Below, piece by piece: positions 1 to 8,734 of a stretch of 64,000 nt of DNA. Position 1 is the stretch's first letter. The number at the start of each line of letters is the position of its first letter. The notes under the pieces are model-generated. The model was not told where the DNA came from, searched no databases, and worked only from the letters and a program-made list of their open reading frames with translations. The DNA is from Ferrithrix thermotolerans DSM 19514. Lineage in GTDB: Bacteria > Actinomycetota > Acidimicrobiia > Acidimicrobiales > CAIXPF01. The stretch spans positions 1 through 64,000 of the forward strand of contig CAMDQT010000004.1 of NCBI GenBank assembly GCA_945906305.1, given 5' to 3'. The translations under genes and the position numbers were made by a program.

Positions 1-986
1 ACGACGCCACCGGCCTTGCGCTGATGGCCCAGCATGTCTACGGCGGTCGAGGCATCTTGTTCTGGGCCACTCAGATCGCCACGTTCGCCATCCTCATCCT
101 GGCCGCTAACACCGCCTATGCGGACTTCCCGCGGTTGTCCTCGATCATCGCCGGTGACGGGTTCCTGCCCGGGCAGTTGGCCAATCGGGGTGACCGGCTG
201 GTTTTCTCCAACGGCATCCTTTTTCTTGCCGTCGTGGCCTCAATACTGGTTGTGGCCTTCAAGGGCAACATCAACGCGCTCATCCCGTTGTATGCCGTTG
301 GGGTGTTCACCGGGTTCACCTTGTCCCAGGCCGGCATGGTGCAGCACCATCGCCGGCTGAAGCAGCCACGATGGCAGGTCAACCTGGTGGTGAACGCGGT
401 GGGCGCTCTCACCACCGGTTTGGTGGCCTTGGTCGTGGTGGTGTCGAAGTTCACCGAAGGCGCCTATATCCCGGCTTTCGTGATCGCCTTTATGGTGTGG
501 CTGTTCCTCGCCATCAACCGCCACTACCGCAGCTGCGCCGATACCCTCGCCGTGACGCCCGCCGAGGTCCAGGCCATCTCGGTCAACCACACGGTCGTCG
601 TGCTGGTCTCCTCAGTGCACCGCGGGGTGCTCGAAGGGCTGGCCTACGCCCGCTCGCTGCGGCCTCAATACCTCATTGCCCTGCATGTGGCCAGCAGCGA
701 TGAGGAGCAGGAGACGATGCTTCGCCAGTGGCGTGATTTCGGGCTTGAGGACACCCTCGAGATCGTGTTCTCGCCCTACCGCGAACTCGCCAGCCCAGTG
801 CTGCGCTTCATCGACGAACTCGACCATAAGTGGGACGACGACACAATCACGGTGGTAATTCCCGAGTTTGTTGTAAACCGCTGGTGGGAACATCTGCTGC
901 ACAACCAAAGCGCCCTGCTGCTCAAAGCGCGGCTGCTGTTTCGCAAGGGCACCGTGGTCACCTCAATCCCTTACCACCATCGCTGA
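1..986 (+). CDS. APC-family permease, C-terminal part (5' end outside window)
   Basis: The reading frame is open from the first bases, so this is the 3' part of a longer gene. About five hydrophobic membrane segments are visible in the first ~170 residues, with the loop FPRLSSIIAGDGFLP, typical of amino acid/polyamine/organocation permeases. A soluble tail of about 145 residues follows, alternating hydrophobic strands and helices in a way that resembles a universal-stress-protein fold (inference). The family moves amino acids or other small solutes across the membrane; the substrate cannot be read from this part. It is probably unrelated to the downstream peptide operon, which has its own promoter. 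Confidence 0.85.
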   Translation, partial: DATGLALMAQHVYGGRGILFWATQIATFAILILAANTAYADFPRLSSIIAGDGFLPGQLANRGDRLVFSNGILFLAVVASILVVAFKGNINALIPLYAVGVFTGFTLSQAGMVQHHRRLKQPRWQVNLVVNAVGALTTGLVALVVVVSKFTEGAYIPAFVIAFMVWLFLAINRHYRSCADTLAVTPAEVQAISVNHTVVVLVSSVHRGVLEGLAYARSLRPQYLIALHVASSDEEQETMLRQWRDFGLEDTLEIVFSPYRELASPVLRFIDELDHKWDDDTITVVIPEFVVNRWWEHLLHNQSALLLKARLLFRKGTVVTSIPYHHR

Positions 987-1280
987 ACTTGGTCAGGCGT
1001 TCGCCGCGCCGTTGATGGGAACGGCGCTACGACTAGGGTCGAGGCACCAAGCGCCCTGTTCTCACCGTGGCGCCGTCCTGCCCTCATCGGGCATGTTGCA
1101 AAGGGTGAAGCCGCAGCTCAGAGCTGTGGCCGGATCGCCGAAGCAAGGATTCCGAAACGTGGTGCCGCCCGCCGGCAGCCGGGGCCGCGCCCCGTCGATC
1201 GCCGTGAACACGTCCATGACGACGGCCTGTCCGGCCACCGCACCGACCGGGAACCCGCCGCCGGAAGCTCGGAAACACAG
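987..1280. other. intergenic stretch before the RiPP operon
   Basis: This is about 300 bases without a convincing gene. A 93-codon plus-strand frame ending at 1293 and a minus-strand frame both cross it, but neither shows a recognisable domain or a good ribosome binding site. The likely promoter of the following operon lies at its end. Confidence 0.5.
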
Positions 1281-1286
1281 TAGGGT
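1281..1286 (+). promoter_or_regulatory. -10 element for leaderless ycaO transcript
   Basis: TAGGGT lies 6 nt before the ATG at 1293, placing the transcription start at or next to that ATG. No clear -35 element is seen. It would drive the whole RiPP operon. Confidence 0.5.
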
Positions 1287-1292
1287 CGGTTG

Positions 1293-2633
1293 ATGAAGTC
1301 CGGGGCCTCTTCGCTCGCCGAAGGGCCGCCAGGAGCGCCGCATGCGCCGGCGGCGGACGCCTCCCGCCTGCCCGGTCTGGCCCGGATCCTCGACCCCGCC
1401 GAGGTGGCCTCGGCCGGGTCGGTGACGCAGGACGTCTCCTCGTCGTCCCGGCCCGTCGATCCGGGCGCCATGCTGGAACGGGTCCTGCCCTACCTGGCCG
1501 ACTACGGCATCACCCGGGTTGCCGAGCTCACCCATCTCGACCGCCTGGCCCTGCCGGTGCACACCGCCTACAAGCCGATGGGCAGGTCGTTGTCGAGCGG
1601 GAGCGGCAAGGGCCTGACCGCCACCCAGAGCAAGCTCGGCGCGGTGATCGAGGCCATCGAGCAGACCTACTGGGAGCAGGCGTCCCTGCCGACGGTACGG
1701 GGGTCGCAGGACGATCTCGAACGCATGGGCCTCGTCGTGGCCGACGGGGCCGACCTGGTGAAGTACCGGGGAGCGATCTGGCATCCCGGCCTGTGTGTCG
1801 ACTGGACCCCGATGCACGACCTCGCCACCGGCGAGGAGGTGTGGGTCCCGGTCGATCTGGTCACGGTGCCCCGTCGTGGTGAGCGGCAAGGGATGGCCGG
1901 GGCGGTCGCCTTCATGTCCGGCACAAACGGGCTGGCCGGCGGCTACCATGTGGCCGACGCCCTCGTGGCCGCCGTCACTGAGGTGTTCGAGCGCGACGCC
2001 GTCACCATCGCCAAGCTCAGCCTCGTCGGCAGGGTCGATGCCCCCGGGCTGGTCGCCCGGGTCGGCGGCGATGTGGCGCCGTACGTGGCCTACCTCGAGT
2101 CCCGCCATCTGGAGCTGGGGCTGATCGACGCCACGAACGAGTCCGGCCTGCCCACGTACATCGCGTTGCTGTGGGATCTCGAGAACCGACGGGTGGGGAC
2201 CTTCGGCGGCTACGGCACCGGCTTCGACGAGCACCGGGCCCTGGTCCGGGCGATCACCGAGGCGGTGCAGTCCCGCGGCCTCATCACCGCCGGTGCCCGC
2301 GATGACGTGCTGGCCACCGAGCGCCGCGCCGCCCTGCGCCGCACCAGCAACGAGGCGCCGCCCAAGTCGTCGCAGACGCAGGCCCCGGTCCACCCCGTTC
2401 GTACTCCGGCCGACAGCATCACCGCGCTCGAGGAGCTGGTGGCCGCAGCGGCGCGCTGCGGCTGTGGCCGGGTGCTCGTGATGCGCCACAGCGCACCGGG
2501 GGATCCGGCCCAGGTCGTGCGTGCCGTCATCCCCGGCCTGGAGGGCTACCTGTTCCCGGGGTACGGACCGGGCCGCCGCGCCCGGGCGGCGATGGCAGCA
2601 GGTAACCGTGCGGCCGCGGCGGCCCAGCCGTGA
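1293..2633 (+). CDS. YcaO-family cyclodehydratase/thioamide synthetase
   Basis: A 446-residue protein with YcaO hallmarks: the ATP-binding stretch SLSSGSGKGLTATQSKLGA (Lys near residue 106) followed by EAIEQTYWE, a second acidic helix AAVTEVFERDA, and GYGTGFDEHRALVRAITEA before a QSR motif. YcaO proteins use ATP to activate peptide backbone amides, giving azolines or, with TfuA, thioamides. The C-terminus is Ala-rich and lacks the PxPxP tail of many azoline-forming members, which fits a thioamide role (inference). It overlaps the next gene, a TfuA protein, by GTGA. The ATG at 1293 is chosen over the TTG at 1290 because of the nearby -10 element. Confidence 0.95.
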   Translation: MKSGASSLAEGPPGAPHAPAADASRLPGLARILDPAEVASAGSVTQDVSSSSRPVDPGAMLERVLPYLADYGITRVAELTHLDRLALPVHTAYKPMGRSLSSGSGKGLTATQSKLGAVIEAIEQTYWEQASLPTVRGSQDDLERMGLVVADGADLVKYRGAIWHPGLCVDWTPMHDLATGEEVWVPVDLVTVPRRGERQGMAGAVAFMSGTNGLAGGYHVADALVAAVTEVFERDAVTIAKLSLVGRVDAPGLVARVGGDVAPYVAYLESRHLELGLIDATNESGLPTYIALLWDLENRRVGTFGGYGTGFDEHRALVRAITEAVQSRGLITAGARDDVLATERRAALRRTSNEAPPKSSQTQAPVHPVRTPADSITALEELVAAAARCGCGRVLVMRHSAPGDPAQVVRAVIPGLEGYLFPGYGPGRRARAAMAAGNRAAAAAQP

Positions 2634-4078
2634 ACGTCTACGGAGAACGACCCGACCTGGTGTTCCTGGGACCCAGCCTGTCGCACGATGAGGCCCGCCG
2701 GATCGCCCCCGATGCCGTGCTGTTGCCGCCGGCGGGGATGGGCGACGTCCTCACGGCACTCGAGCGGTTCCGGCCCCATGCCATCGCGCTGATCGACGGC
2801 AACTTCCTGCACACGATGGCCGTGTTCCACAAGGAGATCGTCGATGCCCTGGCCCGCGGGGTGTGGGTCATCGGGGCGTCGAGCATGGGGGCGTTGCGGG
2901 CTGCGGAGTGCGCACCGTACGGCATGATCCCGGTGGGGGAGATCGCCGCCGCCTACCTCAGCGGGGAACTTGAGGGCGACGACGAGGTGGCGCTGGTGCA
3001 CGCCGACGCCGATGACGGCTACCGGCCGCTGTCCGATGCCATGGTCGAGATCCGCGCCACCGTCCGCGCCGCCACCACAGCCGGGCTGCTCACCGCCGAG
3101 GAGGCCGACCGGCTGATCGCCGGTCAGAAGCGACGCTGGTTCCCGGAGCGGACACTGGCCGCTACCGTGGATGATGTCCGTGACCACCTCGGTTGGCCAG
3201 CGGAGCAGGTGGCGGCGTACCGGGCCTTCGTGCGGGCCAACCGGGTCGACCTCAAGAGCCGTGATGCCCGGGCGGCGTTGCAGGCGCTGGTCGAGCTCCC
3301 CGCCGGACCGGTGCCGGAGGCCGAGCGGCCCCTCCTGGAGTCCTCGGGCGTCTACCAGTTGATGGCGGCGCGCGACCGTTTCGTGGGCGATGGTCCCCCC
3401 GGCGTGCGCCTCGAGGACATTCGCACCCATGCCGCCCTGACCGACCGGGGGTACCTGACCGACTGGCGGCGCGCGGCACAGCGCGCGGCACTGCTCAACC
3501 TGTCGCAGTATCTCGACCTCGAGCCGCCGCCGGAGGCGACGGTCGCGGCCCGCCGGCGGGTCGCCCACGCCTTCGGCGTCGCTCCCGACGAGCTTGACGG
3601 GGAGGCCGCCGCGCTCGACCTCAGCCCGAACGGGCTCGAGGTGCTGCTGGGCGAAGAGGCACGGCTCGAGCAACTGGAACGGTGGGTCTTCGAGCTCGGC
3701 CGCGGGCACAGCGTCGACGTTGCCTACCACAACCTCATGCGCTTGCAGGGTCGGTACCGCAAGCTGCGCGCCGACGCCGAGGCGATCGAGAAGCTGGCGG
3801 CGGCGAGCGAGGAACGCGACATCGAGCCGCCGTTCCTGGTGGCCCTCAGCCAGCACATGGTCCTGAGCGGGTTCACCCTGCCCGTGTCGCTGGACGAGTT
3901 CGTCGCCGACAGCGGGTTCGGGACCCGGACCAAGCTGTACGACCGGTTGATGACCCATCTGGTGGCGGAGCGCGCCCTGCTCGGCATACCAGTCGGCATG
4001 GGCTTCGAGTTCGTCGATGACGACACGCCCGACATCGACCACGGGGCCGGCGAGATGAACGCACGCGGCGCCCGGTGA
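2630..4078 (+). CDS. TfuA-like protein, YcaO partner
   Basis: A 482-residue protein whose first ~210 residues are a TfuA core: FLGPSLSHDEAR at the N-terminus, then ALIDGNF and VIGASSMGALRAAEC. A helical C-terminal half of about 270 residues follows and is not recognised. TfuA proteins work with YcaO in peptide thioamidation, as known for thioviridamide-type RiPPs and for methyl-coenzyme M reductase. The GTG start overlaps the ycaO stop (GTGA), so the two are probably translationally coupled. It also overlaps the following gene by GTGA. Confidence 0.92.
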   Translation: MNVYGERPDLVFLGPSLSHDEARRIAPDAVLLPPAGMGDVLTALERFRPHAIALIDGNFLHTMAVFHKEIVDALARGVWVIGASSMGALRAAECAPYGMIPVGEIAAAYLSGELEGDDEVALVHADADDGYRPLSDAMVEIRATVRAATTAGLLTAEEADRLIAGQKRRWFPERTLAATVDDVRDHLGWPAEQVAAYRAFVRANRVDLKSRDARAALQALVELPAGPVPEAERPLLESSGVYQLMAARDRFVGDGPPGVRLEDIRTHAALTDRGYLTDWRRAAQRAALLNLSQYLDLEPPPEATVAARRRVAHAFGVAPDELDGEAAALDLSPNGLEVLLGEEARLEQLERWVFELGRGHSVDVAYHNLMRLQGRYRKLRADAEAIEKLAAASEERDIEPPFLVALSQHMVLSGFTLPVSLDEFVADSGFGTRTKLYDRLMTHLVAERALLGIPVGMGFEFVDDDTPDIDHGAGEMNARGAR

Positions 4079-4818
4079 ACGCCGCGCGCGCGACGCTCGA
4101 CGTGTCGGCCGGGCGTGTCACCCTGTACGCTCCCGGCCTGGGAACGGTCGGTGTCACCGCGGCCGAGGTCACCTGGCAGGAGACCGACGGTGCCGGGGCA
4201 GCCGAGCTCGTCGCCTGTCTCGGTGAATGGGCCTGGGGTCAGCAGCAGCTGCTGCGCGGCGTGACTGTCTGCCGGGGCACGGTGGTGGTCACCGCGTGGG
4301 GGGCGGTGCTGCTCGCCGCCATCAGCGGCTCGGGCGCGTCACTCACCGCGGCGCCGTTGGTCCTCGGGGGGGCGTCCGTCCTCGCCGACGGTGCCTGCCC
4401 GCTCGTCGTGGCCGACGGCACGGTGACGGCCCTGCCCGGGCGGTCCTCGCTCGAGCTTGACCCCGCCGTGGCTGCCTCCTGGCCGCACCCCGATGCCGTC
4501 ACCCCGCTGGGGTGTGGACGCCCGCGGGCGTTGGTCGAAGGGACGCCCGTGGCCGGGCCGACGGCGCTCACCGCAGTGGTACTGCTGCGCCGCGGGGGCG
4601 GGAGCGGCGACGCGCCGCTCGACCCGGGCCGCGCCGCGCACCTGCTGGCATGCTGCCTGGTGCCCTCGCTGGTGCATGCAGATCGAAACCATCGGGCCGC
4701 AGCGGCGCAGGCTATCGTCGCCGCCGTGCCTGTCGCCGAGGTCTCCGTCGCCGACCCGCCGCCGGCGGTCGCCCGGGCGGTGCTCGAGACGCTGGCAGCG
4801 CTCGGGGTCGCTCCGTGA
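4075..4818 (+). CDS. HPr-kinase-like protein with degenerate P-loop
   Basis: A 247-residue protein that resembles HPr kinase-related proteins found in some RiPP clusters. A beta-rich start leads to SGSGASLTAAP at residues 84-94, followed by a strand, ADGACPLV and a DGTV-LPG segment, in the order of the HprK fold. In active enzymes the loop reads GxSGSGKS/T, but here the Lys is Ala and the Asp-rich catalytic motif is also altered. It may therefore be a non-catalytic peptide-binding pseudokinase rather than a kinase (inference). It sits between TfuA and the sulfotransferase with GTGA overlaps on both sides. The family assignment is by eye and moderately certain. Confidence 0.5.
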   Translation: MNAARATLDVSAGRVTLYAPGLGTVGVTAAEVTWQETDGAGAAELVACLGEWAWGQQQLLRGVTVCRGTVVVTAWGAVLLAAISGSGASLTAAPLVLGGASVLADGACPLVVADGTVTALPGRSSLELDPAVAASWPHPDAVTPLGCGRPRALVEGTPVAGPTALTAVVLLRRGGGSGDAPLDPGRAAHLLACCLVPSLVHADRNHRAAAAQAIVAAVPVAEVSVADPPPAVARAVLETLAALGVAP

Positions 4819-5726
4819 GCGCGCCCCGGGTCACCGTGTGGCTCGCCGCCTATCCGAAGTCTGGCAACACCTGGGTACGGGCGTTGCTGTCGGCGGCGTA
4901 TCGGGGCCCCGGCTGGGGCTCCGAATGGCTGGGCTTGTACCAACCCGGCTCGCTTCGTACGTTGCACGATGGTCTCGGTCTGGCCGGCGCCCGCCTGTCG
5001 CGGCAGCAGCTGGCGCCGCTGCGCCGCCTGGCCGTGGAGCAGCTGCCTGCCGACGAGGAGGGGACCGTGCTGTGCAAGGTGCACGACGCCTTCCTGCCCG
5101 ACGCCGACGGCCACCCGCTGGCGAGGGTCCGCGGGATCAACCGCGCTATCTACGTGGTGCGCGATCCGCGTGACGTCGCCGTGTCCTATGCCCACCACTT
5201 CGCGGTCGACCACGCCACCGCCGTTGCGGTCATGGCCGCTGGGAACGACCTCGGCCGATCGCTCGCCCCGGGCCCGTCCACCGGTGCCGGCGGCGGCGAG
5301 GTGGGGGTGGACGTGGACGCCTATGCGGACAACTACCTCCTGCCCTTCTGGAGCCGGCACGTCACGTCGTGGTGCGACCAGGACGCGATGGACGTCCTGG
5401 TGGTGCGCTACGAAGACCTGCACCGGCGGCCGGCCGAGACGCTCGCCGCCATGCTCGACCTGCTCGAGGTGTCGAGGACCCCGTCGCAGATCGCCGACGC
5501 CGTCGAGGCCGCCTGCTTCGCCCGGTTGGCGTTCGCCGAGATCATTCATCCCTTCGCCGAGGCGGCGGCCCCCGACCGGGTGTTCTTCCGCCGCGGCGTT
5601 GTCGGTGGCTGGCGCGACGAGTTAGACCATGACCTGGCCCGGCGCATCGAACGCGATCACCACGCGGTGATGGCCCGATTCGGCTATCCGATCAACCCTG
5701 CCCTTCCCGAAGGACGAACCGCATGA
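4815..5726 (+). CDS. PAPS-dependent sulfotransferase
   Basis: A 303-residue protein with both PAPS-binding signatures of the Sulfotransfer_1 fold: YPKSGNTW at residues 13-20 (5'-phosphosulfate loop) and RDPRDVAVS at 116-124 (3'-phosphate site), then RYEDL further on. The enzyme would transfer sulfate from PAPS to a hydroxyl or amine. In this operon the simplest acceptor is the precursor peptide, whose core has two Thr and one Ser and no Tyr (inference). The GTG at 4815 is chosen because it overlaps the previous stop as GTGA. The gene ends in an ATGA overlap with the HlyD-like gene. Confidence 0.9.
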   Translation: MSAPRVTVWLAAYPKSGNTWVRALLSAAYRGPGWGSEWLGLYQPGSLRTLHDGLGLAGARLSRQQLAPLRRLAVEQLPADEEGTVLCKVHDAFLPDADGHPLARVRGINRAIYVVRDPRDVAVSYAHHFAVDHATAVAVMAAGNDLGRSLAPGPSTGAGGGEVGVDVDAYADNYLLPFWSRHVTSWCDQDAMDVLVVRYEDLHRRPAETLAAMLDLLEVSRTPSQIADAVEAACFARLAFAEIIHPFAEAAAPDRVFFRRGVVGGWRDELDHDLARRIERDHHAVMARFGYPINPALPEGRTA

Positions 5727-6516
5727 CCGCACCGACGACAGGCCCGCCCCCTCGTCCGGTGCCGCACCCGGCCCGTCGGCCGCGGCCCAGCGCCTCGAAG
5801 AGTCGATTTCGGTCACCCGGCCCGGTGCCTGGGTGGTCCTCGTCGCCGTCGGCGCTCTGATCGCGGTCGCCGTCGTCGTGGCCTTCGTTGTGCACGTGCC
5901 GAAGGTCGTCACCGTCCCGGCCACCGTCACCTTCCCCGGAGGGCGGATCACGGTGACGGCGCCGGTGCCGGGGACGGTGCAGGACGTCATGGTCGTGGCC
6001 GGTTCCGTGGTCGCCGCAGGCGGCGAGCTGGCAACGGTGCGGGGCGCCGACGGGACGGTGGTGACCGTCGTCGCTCCCGAGGCCGGGACGGTGTTGTCGG
6101 TTCCGGTCAACGTCGGGCAGGTGGTGGGTGCGGGTGAGGCCCTTGCGAAGATCTCCCGCTCGAAGGCCGGATTGGGGGTCTTGGTGGTGGCGTTTGTGGC
6201 TCCGGACCAGGCGCCCGATTTCGCCCCGGGCAGCAAGGTCGACGTGCTGCTGCGCGACGCGGCGGGAACCGGTACCGTCGAACGCGTCTCGCTGGTGCGC
6301 CTACCGCTCGAGGCGGTGGCCGAGGTGGTCGGCGGCGAGACGCTCGGTCAGGAGGTGTTCGAGCGGACCGATGGGGCACCCATCGCGGTCATCGTCTCGT
6401 TCGACGCCGCCGGCTCGGCCTCGGCTCCGGGAATACCTGAAGGTACGGCCGTGACCCTCCGGCGGGTGGTGTCCGATCCGACGTTGTGGAACGTCCTCCT
6501 CGCCGGGGGCCGCTGA
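5723..6516 (+). CDS. NHLM-type secretion (HlyD-like) protein, frameshifted near start
   Basis: The membrane-fusion-like partner of the two ABC exporters. The recognisable part has QRLEESISVTRPGAWV followed by a transmembrane helix (about 5827-5900) and two lipoyl-like halves, each a VxAPxxGTV segment. No long coiled coil is present, as expected without an outer membrane. The ATG at 5723 overlaps the sulfotransferase stop (ATGA), but its frame ends after about 45 codons. The homologous frame is one base off and has no ATG, GTG or TTG upstream of 5833. Restoring one C in the C-run at 5747-5751 joins the two into a single protein of about 264 residues. This is either a sequencing error or a real disabling mutation. 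Confidence 0.75.
5747..5751 (+). other. probable single-base deletion in C homopolymer
   Basis: Adding one C to this five-C run fuses the ATG at 5723 with the HlyD frame and gives a smooth Pro/Ser/Ala-rich N-terminus leading into the conserved region. Confidence 0.55.
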
Positions 6517-6517
6517 G

Positions 6518-7537
6518 ATGGCTGTCGTGGACAGCCCCCCGCTGGCGCCCCCGGAGCCCGGCCAGTTGCGGACCGGGCGCCGCGTCAAGGTTCCCACCGT
6601 GCTGCAGATGGAGATCGCCGACTGCGGCGCCGCCAGCCTGGGCATGATCCTCGCCCATCACGGCCGTTGGGCGACACTCGACGAGTTGCGCGAGGCGTGC
6701 GGGGTGTCGCGCGACGGCTCGAGCGCCATCGACATCATCTCCGCGGCCGACAACTTCGGGCTCGAGGCCGACGTCGGCATGGTCGCGGTCGGCGAGCTCG
6801 AAGGCCGGGCGATGCCCGCCATCGTCTGGTGGGACCGCCGCCACTTCCTGGTGCTCGAGGGCGCGACCGGCTCGCAGGTGTACCTCAACGACCCGGTCAA
6901 TGGGCGGCGCTCGATCACGGTCGAGCAGTTCGCCGGCCATTTCAGTGGTGCCGTGCTGTCGTTCACCCCGACCGAGAAGTTCCGCCCCGGCGGCGACCCG
7001 CCCCGCCTGCGCGGCGCGGTGACCCAACGCCTGGCCCACAGCCGCGCCGGCCTCGCGCTTGCCATCGCGGCCGGCACGCTGGCCGCGCTCCCCGTCTTGA
7101 CGTTGGCCCTGCTGTCGCAGCTGTTCGTTGACGCCGTGCTCGGCGACGGGGACCGCTCGCTCGGCCGGTGGATCGTGGTGGCAACGCTCGTCGCCGTGGT
7201 GAGCGAGGTGGTGCTGGTACGGGTGCAGTACCGCGCCCTGGCTGCGTTGCAGCACAAGCTCGCCATGGTGGGCACCGTGGGGTTGCTGGAACGCCTGCTG
7301 CGCCTTCCGCTCTCGGCGTACTTCCTGCGGGGGGCCGGTGATCTCGCCTCGCGCGCGACCGGCCCGGCGTCGTTGGCCCAGACCCTCAGCGGCCAGCTCG
7401 GTGCGGTGCTGGCGGGGTCGGCTTCGGTCGTGATCTACGCCGTCGCCATGGCGGTGCTCGAATGGCGTCTGGCCCTGATCGCGGTCGGGCTCGCCCTCGG
7501 CGCGCTTGTGGCCATGTGGCGCGGCATGCAGCGGTAG
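6518..7537 (+). CDS. C39 peptidase-ABC exporter, N-terminal half (ends at internal TAG)
   Basis: This half has a peptidase C39 domain (residues ~20-150) with Gln30, Cys36 in EIADCGAAS, His109 in RRHFLVLEG and Asp125 in NDPVNG, so the catalytic set is complete. The first transmembrane helices of the exporter follow. C39-ABC proteins of NHLM bacteriocin systems cut leaders after Gly-Gly and pump out the core peptide, which fits the GG at residues 58-59 of the precursor. The frame is interrupted by TAG at 7535-7537 in the loop after the fourth membrane helix and continues in the same frame. It starts 1 nt after the HlyD stop. Confidence 0.88.
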   Translation: MAVVDSPPLAPPEPGQLRTGRRVKVPTVLQMEIADCGAASLGMILAHHGRWATLDELREACGVSRDGSSAIDIISAADNFGLEADVGMVAVGELEGRAMPAIVWWDRRHFLVLEGATGSQVYLNDPVNGRRSITVEQFAGHFSGAVLSFTPTEKFRPGGDPPRLRGAVTQRLAHSRAGLALAIAAGTLAALPVLTLALLSQLFVDAVLGDGDRSLGRWIVVATLVAVVSEVVLVRVQYRALAALQHKLAMVGTVGLLERLLRLPLSAYFLRGAGDLASRATGPASLAQTLSGQLGAVLAGSASVVIYAVAMAVLEWRLALIAVGLALGALVAMWRGMQR

Positions 7538-7555
7538 CGCATCAACCAGGAGGCG

Positions 7556-8734
7556 GTGCTGCAGGCGCAGGGCGCCGCCCAGGGTGTCGCCGTGCGCACC
7601 ATCGGGGCCATCGAATCGGTGAAGGCCTCCGGTGCCACCAACGAGGCGTTCACCGGCTGGATCGAGAGGGTAGCGCAAGGCATCGACGCCCAGCGCCGCC
7701 TGGGCGGCATCGCCAGCGTGCTCGGCGTCGTGCCCGGTTTCGTCAACGCCTGCACCTCGGTGCTCGTGCTCGTGGTCGGGGCGATCCTCGTGTTCCACGG
7801 CAAGCTGAGCGTGGGTGGCCTGCTCGCCATCCAGATCCTCGCCGCCTCCCTGTCGGTCCCGGTGCAGCAGCTGCTGTCGAGCGCGGCCTCGATGCAGCAG
7901 GGTATGGCCCAGTTGCGGCGGATCGACGACATCATGGCCCATCCGGAGGACCCGCGTTTCGCGGAGGTCGGCGCCCGCCGTAGCGCGGCCGGGGGCGGCC
8001 GGCTGGAACTGCGGGCGGTCACCTTCGGCTACCGGCGCACTTCCATTCCCCTGATCCGTGAGGTGTCGCTCGAAATCGCCCCGGGCGGCTGGTTGGCGCT
8101 GGTCGGAGCGAGCGGGGCGGGCAAGACGACCATCGGCCGCCTGGCCTCGGGGTTGGCCACGCCGTGGCAGGGCGAGGTCCTCCTCGACGGGGTGCCGATC
8201 GTCGAATGGGACCGCGATGCGCTGGCGGCGACGCTGGCCGGTGTCGAACAGCAGGTGACCCTCTTCGCCGGTACGGTCCGCGACAACGTCGCCCTGTGGG
8301 ATCCCACGATCGATGACGAGCGCATCACGGCTGCGCTGGGCGACGCCGCCGTGCTCCGTGACGTGCTCGCCCGGCCCGGCGGCCTCGGCGCGCCGGTGCT
8401 TGACGGCGGACGCAATTTCAGCGGTGGCCAACGGCAGCGGATCGGCTTGGCCCGTGCACTGGTGCGCGACCCGCGGCTGCTGGTGCTCGATGAGGCGACC
8501 TCGGCGCTCGACCCGGTGACAGAGGTCGAGGTGATGCGGAACGTACGGCGGCGGGGGTGTTCGGTGTTGGTGATCGCCCACCGGTTGAGCACCGTGCGCG
8601 ACGCCGACGAGATCCTCTGTCTCGGCCGGGGCGGCCGGGTGCTCGAGCGGGGTACCCACGACGCGTTGCTGGCTGCCGGTGGTTGGTACGCCCAGTCGGT
8701 GTCGGCCTCAGGGGACGGTGGTGTCGGTGTCTGA
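7556..8734 (+). CDS. C39 peptidase-ABC exporter, C-terminal half (TMD end plus ATPase)
   Basis: This continues the preceding gene in the same frame after the TAG. It begins with the conserved loop INQEAVLQAQG (partly before the GTG used here), then the last membrane helices and a full ATPase domain: Walker A GASGAGKTT, signature NFSGGQRQR, Walker B LLVLDEATSALD and the switch His in VIAHRLS. An AGGAGG sequence at 7548-7553 lies just before the GTG at 7556, so reinitiation as a separate polypeptide is conceivable, although spacing is short. Without reinitiation or readthrough the exporter would lack its motor. Confidence 0.85.
   Translation: MLQAQGAAQGVAVRTIGAIESVKASGATNEAFTGWIERVAQGIDAQRRLGGIASVLGVVPGFVNACTSVLVLVVGAILVFHGKLSVGGLLAIQILAASLSVPVQQLLSSAASMQQGMAQLRRIDDIMAHPEDPRFAEVGARRSAAGGGRLELRAVTFGYRRTSIPLIREVSLEIAPGGWLALVGASGAGKTTIGRLASGLATPWQGEVLLDGVPIVEWDRDALAATLAGVEQQVTLFAGTVRDNVALWDPTIDDERITAALGDAAVLRDVLARPGGLGAPVLDGGRNFSGGQRQRIGLARALVRDPRLLVLDEATSALDPVTEVEVMRNVRRRGCSVLVIAHRLSTVRDADEILCLGRGGRVLERGTHDALLAAGGWYAQSVSASGDGGVGV

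Noticed and set aside
1012-1293. 93-codon plus-strand frame ending at the ycaO start
   Set aside because: No ribosome site or recognisable domain, and the likely ycaO promoter lies inside it.
1062-2489. 475-residue minus-strand frame
   Set aside because: It is the antisense shadow of ycaO, with Gly/Arg/His-rich low-complexity composition.
7535-7537. Amber recoding as pyrrolysine
   Set aside because: Nothing else in the window points to a pyrrolysine system; mutation or sequence error is simpler.
6389-8659. 756-residue minus-strand frame
   Set aside because: Antisense to the C39-ABC exporter; composition is shadow-like with no domain. Its openness comes from high-GC codon bias.
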